Positions 20,073 through 29,182 of a stretch of 64,000 nucleotides of DNA are shown here, piece after piece (positions within the stretch are counted from its first letter, which is position 1; each line of letters opens with the position of its first letter). The stretch covers positions 682,001 to 746,000 of the forward strand of contig NZ_JAKRNM010000001.1 of the NCBI RefSeq assembly GCF_022346995.1, given 5' to 3'. The stretch is from Paenibacillus sp. ACRRY. GTDB lineage: Bacteria > Bacillota > Bacilli > Paenibacillales > Paenibacillaceae. A model generated the notes under the pieces. The model was not told the origin of the DNA. It searched no databases and saw only the letters and a list, made by a program, of their open reading frames with translations. A program made the position numbers and the translations under genes.

Positions 20073-20306
20073 CCACGCCCTCCGTTCTGTTGCAATTATT
20101 ATGAATGATCTCAAAATAACACGAGGGCTAAAAATACACTTTTCAAATCTTGCTGTAATCATGGGGCAGCCAGAAACGGTGGACGGAAAAATTAATTAGA
20201 GTAGAGGGCTTCACAATATAGATTGGGAAATACCGAATTGGGAAGTTTGAAGCCATGGGCGACTTGCCGTTAAGACAACGCGGAGAACCGTAGCACAAAT
20301 AGAGGC

Positions 20307-20326
20307 AAGTTTCTTGGAAGAAACTT
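20307..20326. repeat. Perfect inverted repeat in the gap after the AraC gene
   Basis: AAGTTTCTT-GG-AAGAAACTT. The 296-bp gap 20073-20368 between convergent genes has no gene I can recognise. There is no T run after the repeat, so it is not a standard terminator. Confidence 0.5.
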
Positions 20327-20368
20327 GGAGGAGTGTGTATTTACAGAATGCGGAACCGTAAGAGTGGG

Positions 20369-20920
20369 TTATTCTTTAATATAGGGCGTAATCCCTCTTG
20401 AATATAGGTTCTCTACTAACTTGAAAAATTCTTCTGACGATAAATCCTTTTGACGCTGGAGCCAAAGACGAAATAAAGAAAGGGAAGTTGTCAGGTAAAA
20501 CTCAATTAAGTATGGCGTTAAGGCATGGTTTTGTGGAACGTTTAGTTCCAATTGGTTCAAAGTGATTTCTTTTTTTAAACGTTTTAAAAAACGTGCACTT
20601 CCATAATCACCCAAAAGGGCATTAAGAACCAGGAGATGTTCTCTATTGTCCAGACAAAAGAGCGTATCTTGAAACGTATGCGTCGATAGCTCTTTATTCG
20701 CCAACTCTTTTCTGATTTCGTTTAACAACTCATTTTCAACATAATCTAGCAATTCATAAATGTCAGTAAAGTATTGATAGAAGGTGCTGCGGTTATATCC
20801 TGATTTATTCGCAATTTCCTGAACTGAAATTTTCTCAATTGGTTTTTGGCTGTATAACTCACAAAAAACTTCAACAAATGTTTGTCTTGTTTTCTCCGTT
20901 ATTTGGGGTTGCTTTTTCAT
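20369..20920 (-). CDS. TetR/AcrR-family transcriptional regulator
   Basis: A 183-residue repressor. The N-terminal HTH spans residues 8-58 (KISVQEIANKSGYNRSTFYQYF); the rest is the variable ligand-binding helical domain. It is divergent from the ketopantoate reductase-like gene, and a perfect palindrome lies at the expected transcription start of that gene, so local repression is likely. TCCTCC on the plus strand just before its ATG gives a good ribosome site. The ligand is unknown. Confidence 0.9.
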   Translation of the reverse strand: MKKQPQITEKTRQTFVEVFCELYSQKPIEKISVQEIANKSGYNRSTFYQYFTDIYELLDYVENELLNEIRKELANKELSTHTFQDTLFCLDNREHLLVLNALLGDYGSARFLKRLKKEITLNQLELNVPQNHALTPYLIEFYLTTSLSLFRLWLQRQKDLSSEEFFKLVENLYSRGITPYIKE

Positions 20921-20977
20921 GTTTTCCTCCTACTAGCGAATGAGAATATCATCCAACAAATCATAAAAAACTGATGG

Positions 20978-21006
20978 TTGATCAATGAATAATGAAAATT
21001 TATAAT
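20978..21006 (+). promoter_or_regulatory. Sigma-A promoter of the ketopantoate reductase-like gene
   Basis: TTGATC, 17 bp, TATAAT: perfect -10 and ideal spacing, 63 bp before the start codon. Confidence 0.75.
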
Positions 21007-21014
21007 CACATCAT

Positions 21015-21026
21015 ACAACATGTTGT
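21015..21026. promoter_or_regulatory. Likely TetR operator
   Basis: ACAACATGTTGT is a perfect 12-bp palindrome starting nine bases after the -10, so it covers the start of transcription. A half-site-like ATCCAACAAAT lies at about 20950 near the regulator start. Assignment to the adjacent TetR protein is inference. Confidence 0.55.
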
Positions 21027-21068
21027 CGGATAATCAAAAAGAAATGTTAAGAAGTAGGAGTGTTTTTA

Positions 21069-21989
21069 ATGTCAACAAAACAAGATCGAATTTTAATTTT
21101 TGGTGCAGGTGTCATCGGGTGCATGTACGCAATTAAGCTTATGGAAGCGGGTTTTGACGTTACCCTGTTTGCACGTTCTAATAAATATAAATCATTAAGA
21201 GAAAATGGCCTGCAGTATGAGGACAAAGGTACAGTTAGATCGATACAAGTGAATGTCATTGATACGCTCGAAAATGATGATATATACGATTTCATTTTCG
21301 TTACCGTTCGTTATGATCGGTCCGAATCAGCATTGTTAGCGCTAAAAGATAATCAAAGCAAAAATGTAGTTACGATGAGTAGTAATTCAATGGGATTTTC
21401 TTCGTGGCTGGATATCGTGGGGGATAGACTTTTACCAGCTTTTCCTGGCTTCGGCGGACAGATTAAGGATGGAGTATTGCATGCTCGATTTCTACCAAAG
21501 ATTATAGCGGCAACAGCATTTGGAGAAATTAATGGTGCAGTGACAGAACGCATAGAAAACCTCGCAAAAATATTTAAAATAGCAAAGCTTCCTTACGTTA
21601 TTAAAAAGGATATGCAGTCGTATCTAATCACACATTCCGTATCTGACATTGCCATGTTGAGCGTTTTACAATCCGAGAATAAGATAATGGACAAAAAAAC
21701 AGCCAGAACCAGAAGGACGGCACGCAAAATAACGGTCACTTTAAAAGCGTATCTTAGGGCAATACAAAAAGCTGGCGTTTCAATAGATCCACCAATACTC
21801 AAAATGGTGCTTCATTTTCCAAACTTAATTTTGGATCTTTTCTTTATGACATGGCTACGAACGAATATGGTTAGGGATATGATGTTGCCGGATTATGCGA
21901 ATAATGCTAACAATGAGATTGTTCTGCTGAGTAACGATTTAATGAAATTTTTAAATCAAAATGATATCAAATCGGAAATTATTAATTAA
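21069..21989 (+). CDS. Ketopantoate reductase (ApbA/PanE) family protein
   Basis: Start set at ATG 21069, eight bases after AGGAG; a GTG at 21060 overlaps that site. The 306-residue protein has the Rossmann motif GAGVIG at 12-17 and the two-domain PanE layout. True PanE reduces 2-dehydropantoate with NADPH in pantothenate synthesis. This copy stands alone beside a TetR regulator, so it may reduce another keto acid in a detoxification role. I could not confirm the catalytic Lys/Glu pair by eye. Confidence 0.8.
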   Translation: MSTKQDRILIFGAGVIGCMYAIKLMEAGFDVTLFARSNKYKSLRENGLQYEDKGTVRSIQVNVIDTLENDDIYDFIFVTVRYDRSESALLALKDNQSKNVVTMSSNSMGFSSWLDIVGDRLLPAFPGFGGQIKDGVLHARFLPKIIAATAFGEINGAVTERIENLAKIFKIAKLPYVIKKDMQSYLITHSVSDIAMLSVLQSENKIMDKKTARTRRTARKITVTLKAYLRAIQKAGVSIDPPILKMVLHFPNLILDLFFMTWLRTNMVRDMMLPDYANNANNEIVLLSNDLMKFLNQNDIKSEIIN

Positions 21990-22013
21990 ACTGACAGGAA
22001 ATGATAATTCAAA

Positions 22014-22060
22014 AGTCGAACAAGAGCAGCTAATCAATGATCGGCTGCTTTTGTTCGACT
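22014..22060. terminator. Bidirectional hairpin terminator
   Basis: AGTCGAACAAGAGCAGC (22014-22030) pairs with GCTGCTTTTGTTCGACT (22044-22060) with one wobble. The T run (TTTTGAATT) is on the minus strand, so it mainly ends the MFS gene transcript, but the stem can serve both convergent genes. Confidence 0.8.
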
Positions 22061-22073
22061 ATTGTGCTGGTAG

Positions 22074-23282
22074 TTAAGTTGAAATTTGCGGTTCATCTAC
22101 AGGCTGTCGTCCACTTACCACAAGCATAATTACAGCAACAATGATAAGTATCAAGCAGAAGATAAATGAGTATCGGTAACCCACAATGCTGGCTACTCCA
22201 CCACCAACAAGACTACCAATCAGCCTGCCGATTGTGGATGAATTCGAATAGAGTGTGGAAGCATATCCTGGCATATTAGGCAGCAGGTCCTGAATGTAGC
22301 TAATTCCAATCGCAGAAATGACGGCGACAAAAACAGCGAGCAAAACTTGTGCTGCAAGCATTTGCCACATCGCGTTCGAAATAAGGATAACGAAATAATA
22401 AGCTCCTCCGAAAATAGCCCCGCAAAACACCAAGATTCGGTTACTATACTTTGCACTAAGTAGACCGAGTACAATCATAAAAGGAATTTCCAGCGCAGCA
22501 CATATACTGCTGACTAAACCGACATGGCTTGTCGTTCCCCCAAGATTGTTTGTAATAAAAAGAGCCGTGTTGATGCTGCTCATCCAATGAGCCGTATACA
22601 TGAGTATCAGAATTAGAAAAGGAATTAAGATATCTCGGTTTTGAGCCAGCCGGAAACTTTTTATATTCCCTTCAGCATTACTGCTCTTCATTTCAGTGCT
22701 TGATTTGAGAAACAGGAAAACAAGCAGAGCAACGAGCAGGAAAGCTCCGATTGTACCCAAAAAAATCCCCTTAAATCCAATAGCAGCGAGTAATAGAGTG
22801 CCGATTAAAGGACCTGTAATAAAGCCGAGAGAGAAAGCAGAACGCAAGGTAGAATTAGCAAACGCACGCTCAGTAAAATGACTCTTTATCACTGCTTCTC
22901 TAGAAATAGCGAACAACTGGGGCATTCCTGGTGCACCAAGGGCAGTAAACACAGTCATGTAAATGAACAAAATCGGAAAATCTTGAATGAATAAGTATCC
23001 ACTAAAGGCCAGGACATTAGAGAGAGTAGAGAAAAGATATACGCTCTTCCGATTTAAGCCGAGGTCAGAACGTCTCCCGATTAGCGTACTGATCCATATT
23101 CCTGCAATTAATGTAACGGCTAGATAAAGACCAAACATTCCAATAGATACGCCAAGCTGTTCCGTGAAATAAATAGATAAAAAGGGGGTGCTGAGCGAAA
23201 TGCCCATTCCCTGTAATGCCATACACATAAAGAGTAATGCATACGAAGGAATAGAAAATAAGCTGATGAATCGATTGATCAT
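22074..23282 (-). CDS. MFS transporter, sugar-efflux (SetA/SotA)-like
   Basis: A 402-residue protein with about 12 membrane helices and an MFS loop motif between TM2 and TM3 (IGRRSDLG). The opening FMCMALQGMGISLSTPFLSIY and the region GAPGMPQLFAISRE resemble the SetA/SotA group, which exports sugars and some drugs. GAGGAG precedes the ATG at a rather long distance (12 bases). No regulator is directly attached to it. Substrate unknown. Confidence 0.82.
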   Translation of the reverse strand: MINRFISLFSIPSYALLFMCMALQGMGISLSTPFLSIYFTEQLGVSIGMFGLYLAVTLIAGIWISTLIGRRSDLGLNRKSVYLFSTLSNVLAFSGYLFIQDFPILFIYMTVFTALGAPGMPQLFAISREAVIKSHFTERAFANSTLRSAFSLGFITGPLIGTLLLAAIGFKGIFLGTIGAFLLVALLVFLFLKSSTEMKSSNAEGNIKSFRLAQNRDILIPFLILILMYTAHWMSSINTALFITNNLGGTTSHVGLVSSICAALEIPFMIVLGLLSAKYSNRILVFCGAIFGGAYYFVILISNAMWQMLAAQVLLAVFVAVISAIGISYIQDLLPNMPGYASTLYSNSSTIGRLIGSLVGGGVASIVGYRYSFIFCLILIIVAVIMLVVSGRQPVDEPQIST

Positions 23283-23780
23283 AATGTAAAATTACTCCTC
23301 AGAATTTGTTGTTGTGTAATCACCATACATGACCTTGCTCTATCTCGTCTAATTGTACTTTACTGGTCAAAGCTTTACATTCACTTTGGGAAGCTAATAA
23401 ACGCTCTATTCATGGCTGAATAGAATCAATCGTACATTTTTATTATGTACTAAATGACAACACAAACCATATAACATTCGTGCCAAATGCTTGCCTAAAC
23501 CTACCATAGACTCGTGTGAGTGTACAGTAAAGTAAAGGCAGTTTCCCGGAAAAAGGAGGTTCCCTTTCCACTATCAACAGGTTGTTTTTAAGAAAATACA
23601 TAGTCATTTTTAAGACAGTACATGTGGAGCATGATCCAAGGCCTCATTCTGCTGTAAACTAAGCTTGAAGCCACCAAAAATCCCTTTACAAGATAGGCGG
23701 ATGAGCGTTAAAGTTAACGCAATTAAAGACAGGCGATAGATTTAAAAAAGATGAGATGAGCACCAAAGGAAGGGATGCCC
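23283..23780. promoter_or_regulatory. Control region of the sugar-sensing two-component operon
   Basis: No gene is seen in this 498-bp gap. Its notable content is a direct repeat TTTTTAAGA(A/C)A(A/G)TACAT at 23585-23601 and 23607-23623, starts 22 bp apart (two helical turns). The same TTTTTAAG core, inverted, occurs twice before the permease operon at 27235-27264. It is a candidate binding site for the AraC-type response regulator. Confidence 0.5.
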
Positions 23781-25631
23781 ATGATAAAAAAGTTGAGGTT
23801 TCAAAACAAATTGATGTTGAGTTACCTTCTTGCCTGCATCATTCCACTATTAATTGTAAGCGTATTCATTTTTAAACAATCAGCCAAAGGGCTGGAAGAA
23901 TCCTCACAGGAATTTGCCTCCTTGTATACATCCCAGATCAAGTCCTCTTTGAATGAATTTATCAAGGAATATGACAAGATTACGAAGTCAGTATTAGTGG
24001 AAAACGAATTGATCTACAGACTCGGAGAAGGGTCAAGCATACCCATGAACGAGGAGGTTAATCAACGGGTCGCCGTACAGCAGCTACTCATGAGGGTGTC
24101 ACTGCTCAAATCCGAAATTGGTACCGTAATGCTGATCAGTCGCGACAACAGCGTGTACCAATACACGACTACAACCAGCAGAGTTGATGAGAGCAGACTG
24201 CTGTCCCAAAATTGGTACAATCAGCTTCGCACTTCGGATCAAACCTTTTTTATTAGCGGTCTGCATGATCGTTCCTATTACGAGGATAAGGGTGCTGGAG
24301 CCGTTGTGACCGTGGGAAGAGTACTGTTTAATTCAAAAGGAGCATATGCCGGCATGCTTCTCATCGATCTCGATCCCTTTACGCTGCTTCAGCTTGAGCA
24401 TGAGTTTCTGCAGGCTCGTGATAAATATGGCATTAGCGTGATTATAAGCAATGATCGTAGAGAGATTGTTTATCATTCCGAAGCTGCAAGTGGCCGAATT
24501 ACTTGGGAGCAGGTGCTCCATTCCGGATTCGAGCTTACGGGAGACAGCGCAAATGAAGAGCGGATTATTCTATCGGAACACACGGCCCAAGGGGAATTAT
24601 TTATCAAAACCGAGATTCCCCGCTCCAAATTGCTGCAGAAAATCAATCAGATGAAAGGCCTGACCTTGATCGTGATCACGACAAGTTGCCTGATTATTTT
24701 CCTGATCTCGCTGTGGCTCAGTTATACAATTACAAGACCCATCAAGGCACTTCGAAGAAGCATGAAGCAGGCTGAGGTAGGTCAATATCTTCCCATAGAG
24801 AAAGAACAGACCAGTGATGAAATTGGAAGTCTGGTATACAGCTATAACAAAATGATTATTACGATCAGAACGTTAATAGAAGAGGTATATGTGGCAGAAA
24901 TCAAGCAGCGGCAGGCCAAGTTCCTCGCTCTTCAACATCAGATTAACCCCCATATGCTATACAATACCTTGGAATCCATTCGGATGAAGGCATTGGTAAA
25001 AGATGACGAGGATACGGCAGGGATGATTAAAATTCTGGCTCGAATGTTCCGGTTAACGCTTGGGAAAGAAGGAAGGCATCATTCGATTAAGCATGAGCTG
25101 GAGTACACAGCGAACTATCTGCAGCTTCAAAACATCCGGTTCGATGATATGTTCACATTGTCCGTCAATATGCCGGATGAGATGCTAGATTGCAGCATCA
25201 TACCGTTGGTATTTCAGCCTATTGTGGAAAATAGCATCCATCATGGTTTTGCAGGCTACAGCCAGACCTTAATTATTAAAATCGAGGGGAGCTGGACGGA
25301 AAACGGAGAGATTCTGATCCGAATTTCGGACAATGGAACCGGAATGCCGCCGGAGAAATGGACGGAACTGAATTCATTGTTGGAACAGGCGGCTTCAAAC
25401 CGATACAGTCTGGAAAACCAAGATGACCTTGGAGAGAACGGCCTGGGCCTGACCAATATTGCAGAACGAATTAAGCTCCATTATGGAGATTCATATTACA
25501 TTAAGGTGCTATCTGGTATCGAGAATGGCACGACCATCGAAATTCGGATTCCCGGCATAGGCAAGATTAAGCATATAAGTTTCGATGCGAAAAAGGAAGG
25601 TGAGAGAAATGAAATTGATTTTGGTAGATGA
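23781..25631 (+). CDS. Sensor histidine kinase, YesM family
   Basis: A 616-residue membrane kinase from ATG 23781 (an ATG two codons upstream is also possible; AAGGAAGGG serves either). It has TM1 at about 10-32, a long extracellular sensor region (35-290), TM2 near 295-317, a HAMP linker, a His_kinase domain with the phospho-acceptor in NPHMLYNTLE (His near 391) and an HATPase domain (DNGTGMPPE, GLGLTNIAERI). YesM-type kinases in Paenibacillus sense extracellular sugars or the binding protein. Its end overlaps the response regulator gene by 23 bp, so they are made together. It lies upstream of sugar-permease genes that it probably controls. Confidence 0.92.
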   Translation: MIKKLRFQNKLMLSYLLACIIPLLIVSVFIFKQSAKGLEESSQEFASLYTSQIKSSLNEFIKEYDKITKSVLVENELIYRLGEGSSIPMNEEVNQRVAVQQLLMRVSLLKSEIGTVMLISRDNSVYQYTTTTSRVDESRLLSQNWYNQLRTSDQTFFISGLHDRSYYEDKGAGAVVTVGRVLFNSKGAYAGMLLIDLDPFTLLQLEHEFLQARDKYGISVIISNDRREIVYHSEAASGRITWEQVLHSGFELTGDSANEERIILSEHTAQGELFIKTEIPRSKLLQKINQMKGLTLIVITTSCLIIFLISLWLSYTITRPIKALRRSMKQAEVGQYLPIEKEQTSDEIGSLVYSYNKMIITIRTLIEEVYVAEIKQRQAKFLALQHQINPHMLYNTLESIRMKALVKDDEDTAGMIKILARMFRLTLGKEGRHHSIKHELEYTANYLQLQNIRFDDMFTLSVNMPDEMLDCSIIPLVFQPIVENSIHHGFAGYSQTLIIKIEGSWTENGEILIRISDNGTGMPPEKWTELNSLLEQAASNRYSLENQDDLGENGLGLTNIAERIKLHYGDSYYIKVLSGIENGTTIEIRIPGIGKIKHISFDAKKEGERNEIDFGR

Positions 25632-27192
25632 CGAAAAAGGGATATTGGAAGGACTCAAAAAGATGATAGATCGCTATATTCCGGAATGTGAAGTGGTCGG
25701 AACAGCTTACAATGGGCGTGAAGGCTTCGAGCTGATTCAAAAATGGCAGCCGGACATCGTTATTACCGATATTCGAATGCCGCAGGTTGGTGGACTGGAA
25801 ATGATTCAAATGCTCAAAGAGGTCGACATTCAGAGCAAATTCATTTTGCTAAGCGGATATGCGGACTTTGAATATGCCCGGAAAGGCATGCAGCTTGGTG
25901 TGAATTTTTACATCAATAAGCCGGTTGAAGAACAGGAATTGCGTGACTGTGTGTGTCAGGTCATGGATACAATTCGCATAGAGCGAAGCAAAGTCCAGGA
26001 AATGGATGCATTAAAACTGGCATCATATCAACGCATCCAGGAAGATGGCTTGCGAGATATTCTGGATATGGGTAACGACCATACCGAAATTGCAGAGGAG
26101 CTGCAAAGGATCGGATGCATGCCTAAGCAGGGTACACAATTTACGTGTATCCTGATTGAAATCCGCAGTAAGGCAGATCGTCTAAAGGAGCTCGGTTTTG
26201 ATCCTGTATTTAGGCAGATTGATCTGGTATTCAGACAGTACAGTAATGTGTATCGTTTTCGCTATTCAGGTGCACAAATTGCGGTGATTGTGATGCACGA
26301 TGAAGCTTTGGAGAGCAGAGATATGGTTAACACGACACAGCGCCTTCATGAGGTTCTGTTCAGACAACTGAACGTCTCCAGCGTGATTGGCATCGGCAGC
26401 GTTCAGAATCGGCCTGGTGGTGTTAGCCAATCCTTTGAGGAGGCGCGAAATGCCCTCAGCTATCAAGTCATCAAGGGAGCAGAGCCCATCATTTCGTTTA
26501 CCCAGATCATGAATCTGACAGGGAAAAGCGAGCTGGTTACAGAGGAGATGATCGCAGACCTGGAGGCTGCCATTGATAACATGGATGAAAGGGAAAGCGT
26601 GGATATGATCCATCGGATCTTCAGAAAAATAGAAGCTGACTCAGGTTTCAGTCCGGCAGATCTCCAGCTGCAATGCTTAAACATCCTTTTGCTGAGCATT
26701 CGGAAAGTATCTTTTCAGCAGCTTCAGCAGAACAGGTTATTAAGTCGTCAGCTGTTATCTTTGGAAGGTATTTCGCGGTTTAAGACGCTAGCGTCTCTGG
26801 AACAATGGATGGTGGAAGTCATTGGTGGAATCATTGGATTTTTGCTGGAACAACGTACTCCCAAGAAAAAGGACATGATTTCAGAGATCAAGGAATATGT
26901 CACAGACCATTATGATGAACCTATCAGCCTGGCCGAATTAGCTGCTCGCTTTTATATGAACCCATATTACCTAAGCCAATATTTCAAACAAAAGACAGGT
27001 GAAACATATTTGAATTTTTTGACCCACATACGGATCAGCAAAGCGAAGGAATTGCTTGAACAGACAGATATGAAAGTGTATGAAATCTGCCATAAGGTAG
27101 GTTATTCGGATGCGCAGCATTTTGCACGCATGTTCGAAAAATGGACTGGATTCAAACCAAGGGAATATCGGAAAAGTCTTGCAAAACAATAA
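25609..27192 (+). CDS. Response regulator, YesN family (CheY-AraC)
   Basis: Start set at ATG 25609, after GAAGGTGAG; 24 bases of extra in-frame sequence upstream lack a ribosome site. The 527-residue protein carries a receiver domain at 1-120 with Asp54 as phosphorylation site (ITDIRMP) and the conserved Lys in NKPVEE, a long middle region and a C-terminal AraC HTH pair (about 430-525, ISLAELAARFYMNPYYLSQYF). It probably activates the ABC-transporter operon downstream through the CTTAAAAAT repeats next to that promoter. Confidence 0.92.
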   Translation: MKLILVDDEKGILEGLKKMIDRYIPECEVVGTAYNGREGFELIQKWQPDIVITDIRMPQVGGLEMIQMLKEVDIQSKFILLSGYADFEYARKGMQLGVNFYINKPVEEQELRDCVCQVMDTIRIERSKVQEMDALKLASYQRIQEDGLRDILDMGNDHTEIAEELQRIGCMPKQGTQFTCILIEIRSKADRLKELGFDPVFRQIDLVFRQYSNVYRFRYSGAQIAVIVMHDEALESRDMVNTTQRLHEVLFRQLNVSSVIGIGSVQNRPGGVSQSFEEARNALSYQVIKGAEPIISFTQIMNLTGKSELVTEEMIADLEAAIDNMDERESVDMIHRIFRKIEADSGFSPADLQLQCLNILLLSIRKVSFQQLQQNRLLSRQLLSLEGISRFKTLASLEQWMVEVIGGIIGFLLEQRTPKKKDMISEIKEYVTDHYDEPISLAELAARFYMNPYYLSQYFKQKTGETYLNFLTHIRISKAKELLEQTDMKVYEICHKVGYSDAQHFARMFEKWTGFKPREYRKSLAKQ

Positions 27193-27204
27193 AAATCAAG
27201 GGAC

Positions 27205-27237
27205 GCCACTTCATAACGAAGTGGCATTCTTTTTCTT
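27205..27237 (+). terminator. Terminator after the response regulator
   Basis: GCCACTTC-ATAAC-GAAGTGGC (27205-27225) followed by ATTCTTTTTCTT. Confidence 0.88.
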
Positions 27238-27299
27238 AAAAATCACTTGTTTTAACTTAAAAATGCCTAATTGAGTGAGGATTATTCTGGCTGTATAGT
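27235..27299 (+). promoter_or_regulatory. Promoter and activator repeats of the sugar ABC operon
   Basis: CTTAAAAAT occurs at 27235-27243 and 27256-27264 (21 bp apart), directly upstream of a sigma-A-like promoter TTGAGT (27271-27276), 17 bp, TATAGT (27294-27299). The repeat lying next to the -35 fits a class II AraC-type activator site. Confidence 0.6.
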
Positions 27300-27342
27300 T
27301 ACCTTGTAAGCGGATTCATTAGAGAATACTGGGGGGGATAAG

Positions 27343-28248
27343 TTGAAGGTTTTTGCGTTTCAACGAATGAAAGTGTATTGGCCACTATACGTGATGGCTA
27401 TTCCGGGTATCGTTTTTCTCATTGTGTTTAAATTTGTCCCGCTGGGCGGTGCAATCATTGCGTTCAAGGATTACTCGGTATTTCAAGGGTTCGGTGACAG
27501 TCCGTGGGTAGGACTCAAACATTTTAAAACTTTAATCGAACATCCCGATTTTGCAAGGGTATTTGGAAATACGCTAATGCTCGGATTTTTGAAACTTGTG
27601 TTGGTTTTTCCGGTGCCTGTATTACTGGCTCTGATGATTAACGAGATTCGTAAATCGGCATTAAAAAAAGGAATCCAAACGGCACTGTATATCCCTCATT
27701 TTTTATCATGGGTTATCGTGGGCGGAATATTGTTCGATTTCTTTTCATTAAGCGGATTGTTCAATATCGTTATCGGATGGTTTGGTCTGGATCCTGTGCT
27801 GGCCATGCAGGAAAGTGACTATTTCAGACCCATCTATGCAATCTCGTCCATCTGGAGAGACGCCGGGTGGGGAACTGTGGTGTATATGGCAGCCATTAGC
27901 GCGATTGACCCGCAACTCTACGAATCAGCAATGATCGATGGGGCATCCAAACTAAGTCAAATTCGCCATATTACGTTCCCGCTGCTCTTACCAACCGTGC
28001 TTGTGCTTTTCCTGCTCGAAATCGGTAACTTCCTGGATCTCGGATTTGATCAGGTATTTAATATGCTCACCCCAATGACGTACAGTGTGGGAGATATTTT
28101 GGATACGTACGTGTTCCGGACCGGTATTCAGCAAGGGCAGTATAGTTTTGCGACAGCGGTCGGGTTATTTCAATCGGTCATTGGCTTTATCCTGGTGTTT
28201 GTATTTAATAAATTGTCCAAAAAAGTGTCGGATGGGGGGCTTTGGTAA
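27343..28248 (+). CDS. Sugar ABC transporter permease, LplB-like
   Basis: A 301-residue membrane protein with about six helices and the cytoplasmic EAA loop (YESAMIDGASKLSQIRHITF) by which it contacts the ATPase. It opens at TTG 27343 after a run of seven G; an in-frame ATG is eight codons further. The ORF resembles the LplB/YteP group of oligosaccharide importers. No ATPase gene is nearby, which is usual for this class, since a shared MsmX-type ATPase energises it. The next permease gene starts two bases after its stop codon. Confidence 0.9.
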   Translation: MKVFAFQRMKVYWPLYVMAIPGIVFLIVFKFVPLGGAIIAFKDYSVFQGFGDSPWVGLKHFKTLIEHPDFARVFGNTLMLGFLKLVLVFPVPVLLALMINEIRKSALKKGIQTALYIPHFLSWVIVGGILFDFFSLSGLFNIVIGWFGLDPVLAMQESDYFRPIYAISSIWRDAGWGTVVYMAAISAIDPQLYESAMIDGASKLSQIRHITFPLLLPTVLVLFLLEIGNFLDLGFDQVFNMLTPMTYSVGDILDTYVFRTGIQQGQYSFATAVGLFQSVIGFILVFVFNKLSKKVSDGGLW

Positions 28249-28250
28249 AA

Positions 28251-29120
28251 ATGGTTGAAGCGAGAGGAGAGCGAGCATTTGTTACCGGGGTTACCATTTT
28301 TCTCATCCTGTTTTCCATTGCGGCCATTATTCCGTTACTGTCCGTAATTTCCACTTCATTTAGTTCCAAAAGCGTCGTGGATATGAACCTGGTGACGCTA
28401 TGGCCAAAGGAATTTACGCTAGATTCATGGAAATACATCATTGATCGTCCCGATCTGTGGAGGTCCTTCTTTCTGACAGTAGGTACGACCGTGATTGGAA
28501 CGGTACTAGCTCTACTGATGACGGCCTTGTTCGCGTATCCACTGTCGAAGTCAGAGTTTCGATGGGGCGCCGTGATTATGGTATGCGTGGTGATTGCAAT
28601 GATCTTCAAAGCACCGATCGTACCGTATTTCCTGACGGTCCGCAGTATTGGACTCTATGATAATCCACTGGTCCTGATCTTGCCGCATATTCTGAATCCA
28701 TTTAATTTGATCATCATGAGAACCTTCTTCAAACAATTTCCGAAAGAGCTGGAGGAAGCAGCCTTTCTTGAAGGCTGTGGCTATTTCCGAATGCTGTTCC
28801 ATTTCGTTCTTCCTTTGTCCAAAGCTGTAATGGCAACACTTGCCTTATTTTATGGTGTGGTACTGTGGAATCAGTTTCAGCATCCGTTATTTTTTCTGCA
28901 GGATACCAACTGGTTTCCGCTGCAGATCAAGATCAGGCAGTTTATCACCGACGATAGCGTGATGATGGCAGGCGCTGCTTCAACGGTGGACCTGAATTAC
29001 AATGAACGGACATTGAGGGCAGCAACTGTCATTTTTGCGATCATTCCGATCATCATTGTGTATCCCTTCCTGCAAAAGTATTTTGTCAAAGGAGCCATGC
29101 TGGGCTCTGTGAAGGGCTGA
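28251..29120 (+). CDS. Sugar ABC transporter permease, YtcP/LplC-like
   Basis: A 289-residue partner permease with about six helices and EAA loop LEEAAFLEGCGYFRMLFHFV. ATG 28251 preferred; a TTG at 28242 overlaps the previous stop but sits too close to the G-rich ribosome site. The two permeases form the channel for sugars delivered by the lipoprotein encoded next. Confidence 0.9.
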   Translation: MVEARGERAFVTGVTIFLILFSIAAIIPLLSVISTSFSSKSVVDMNLVTLWPKEFTLDSWKYIIDRPDLWRSFFLTVGTTVIGTVLALLMTALFAYPLSKSEFRWGAVIMVCVVIAMIFKAPIVPYFLTVRSIGLYDNPLVLILPHILNPFNLIIMRTFFKQFPKELEEAAFLEGCGYFRMLFHFVLPLSKAVMATLALFYGVVLWNQFQHPLFFLQDTNWFPLQIKIRQFITDDSVMMAGAASTVDLNYNERTLRAATVIFAIIPIIIVYPFLQKYFVKGAMLGSVKG

Positions 29121-29182
29121 TCTCGTTTTATTAATGAACAGAAGAATCTACAAGAATAACAATGATTGAAAGGGGATTAGCT

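Noticed and set aside
20200..20370. Possible group II intron or riboswitch remnant
   Set aside because: GC-rich repeated bits such as AACCGTA look RNA-like, but I could not find a domain V, a reverse transcriptase fragment or any known riboswitch core.
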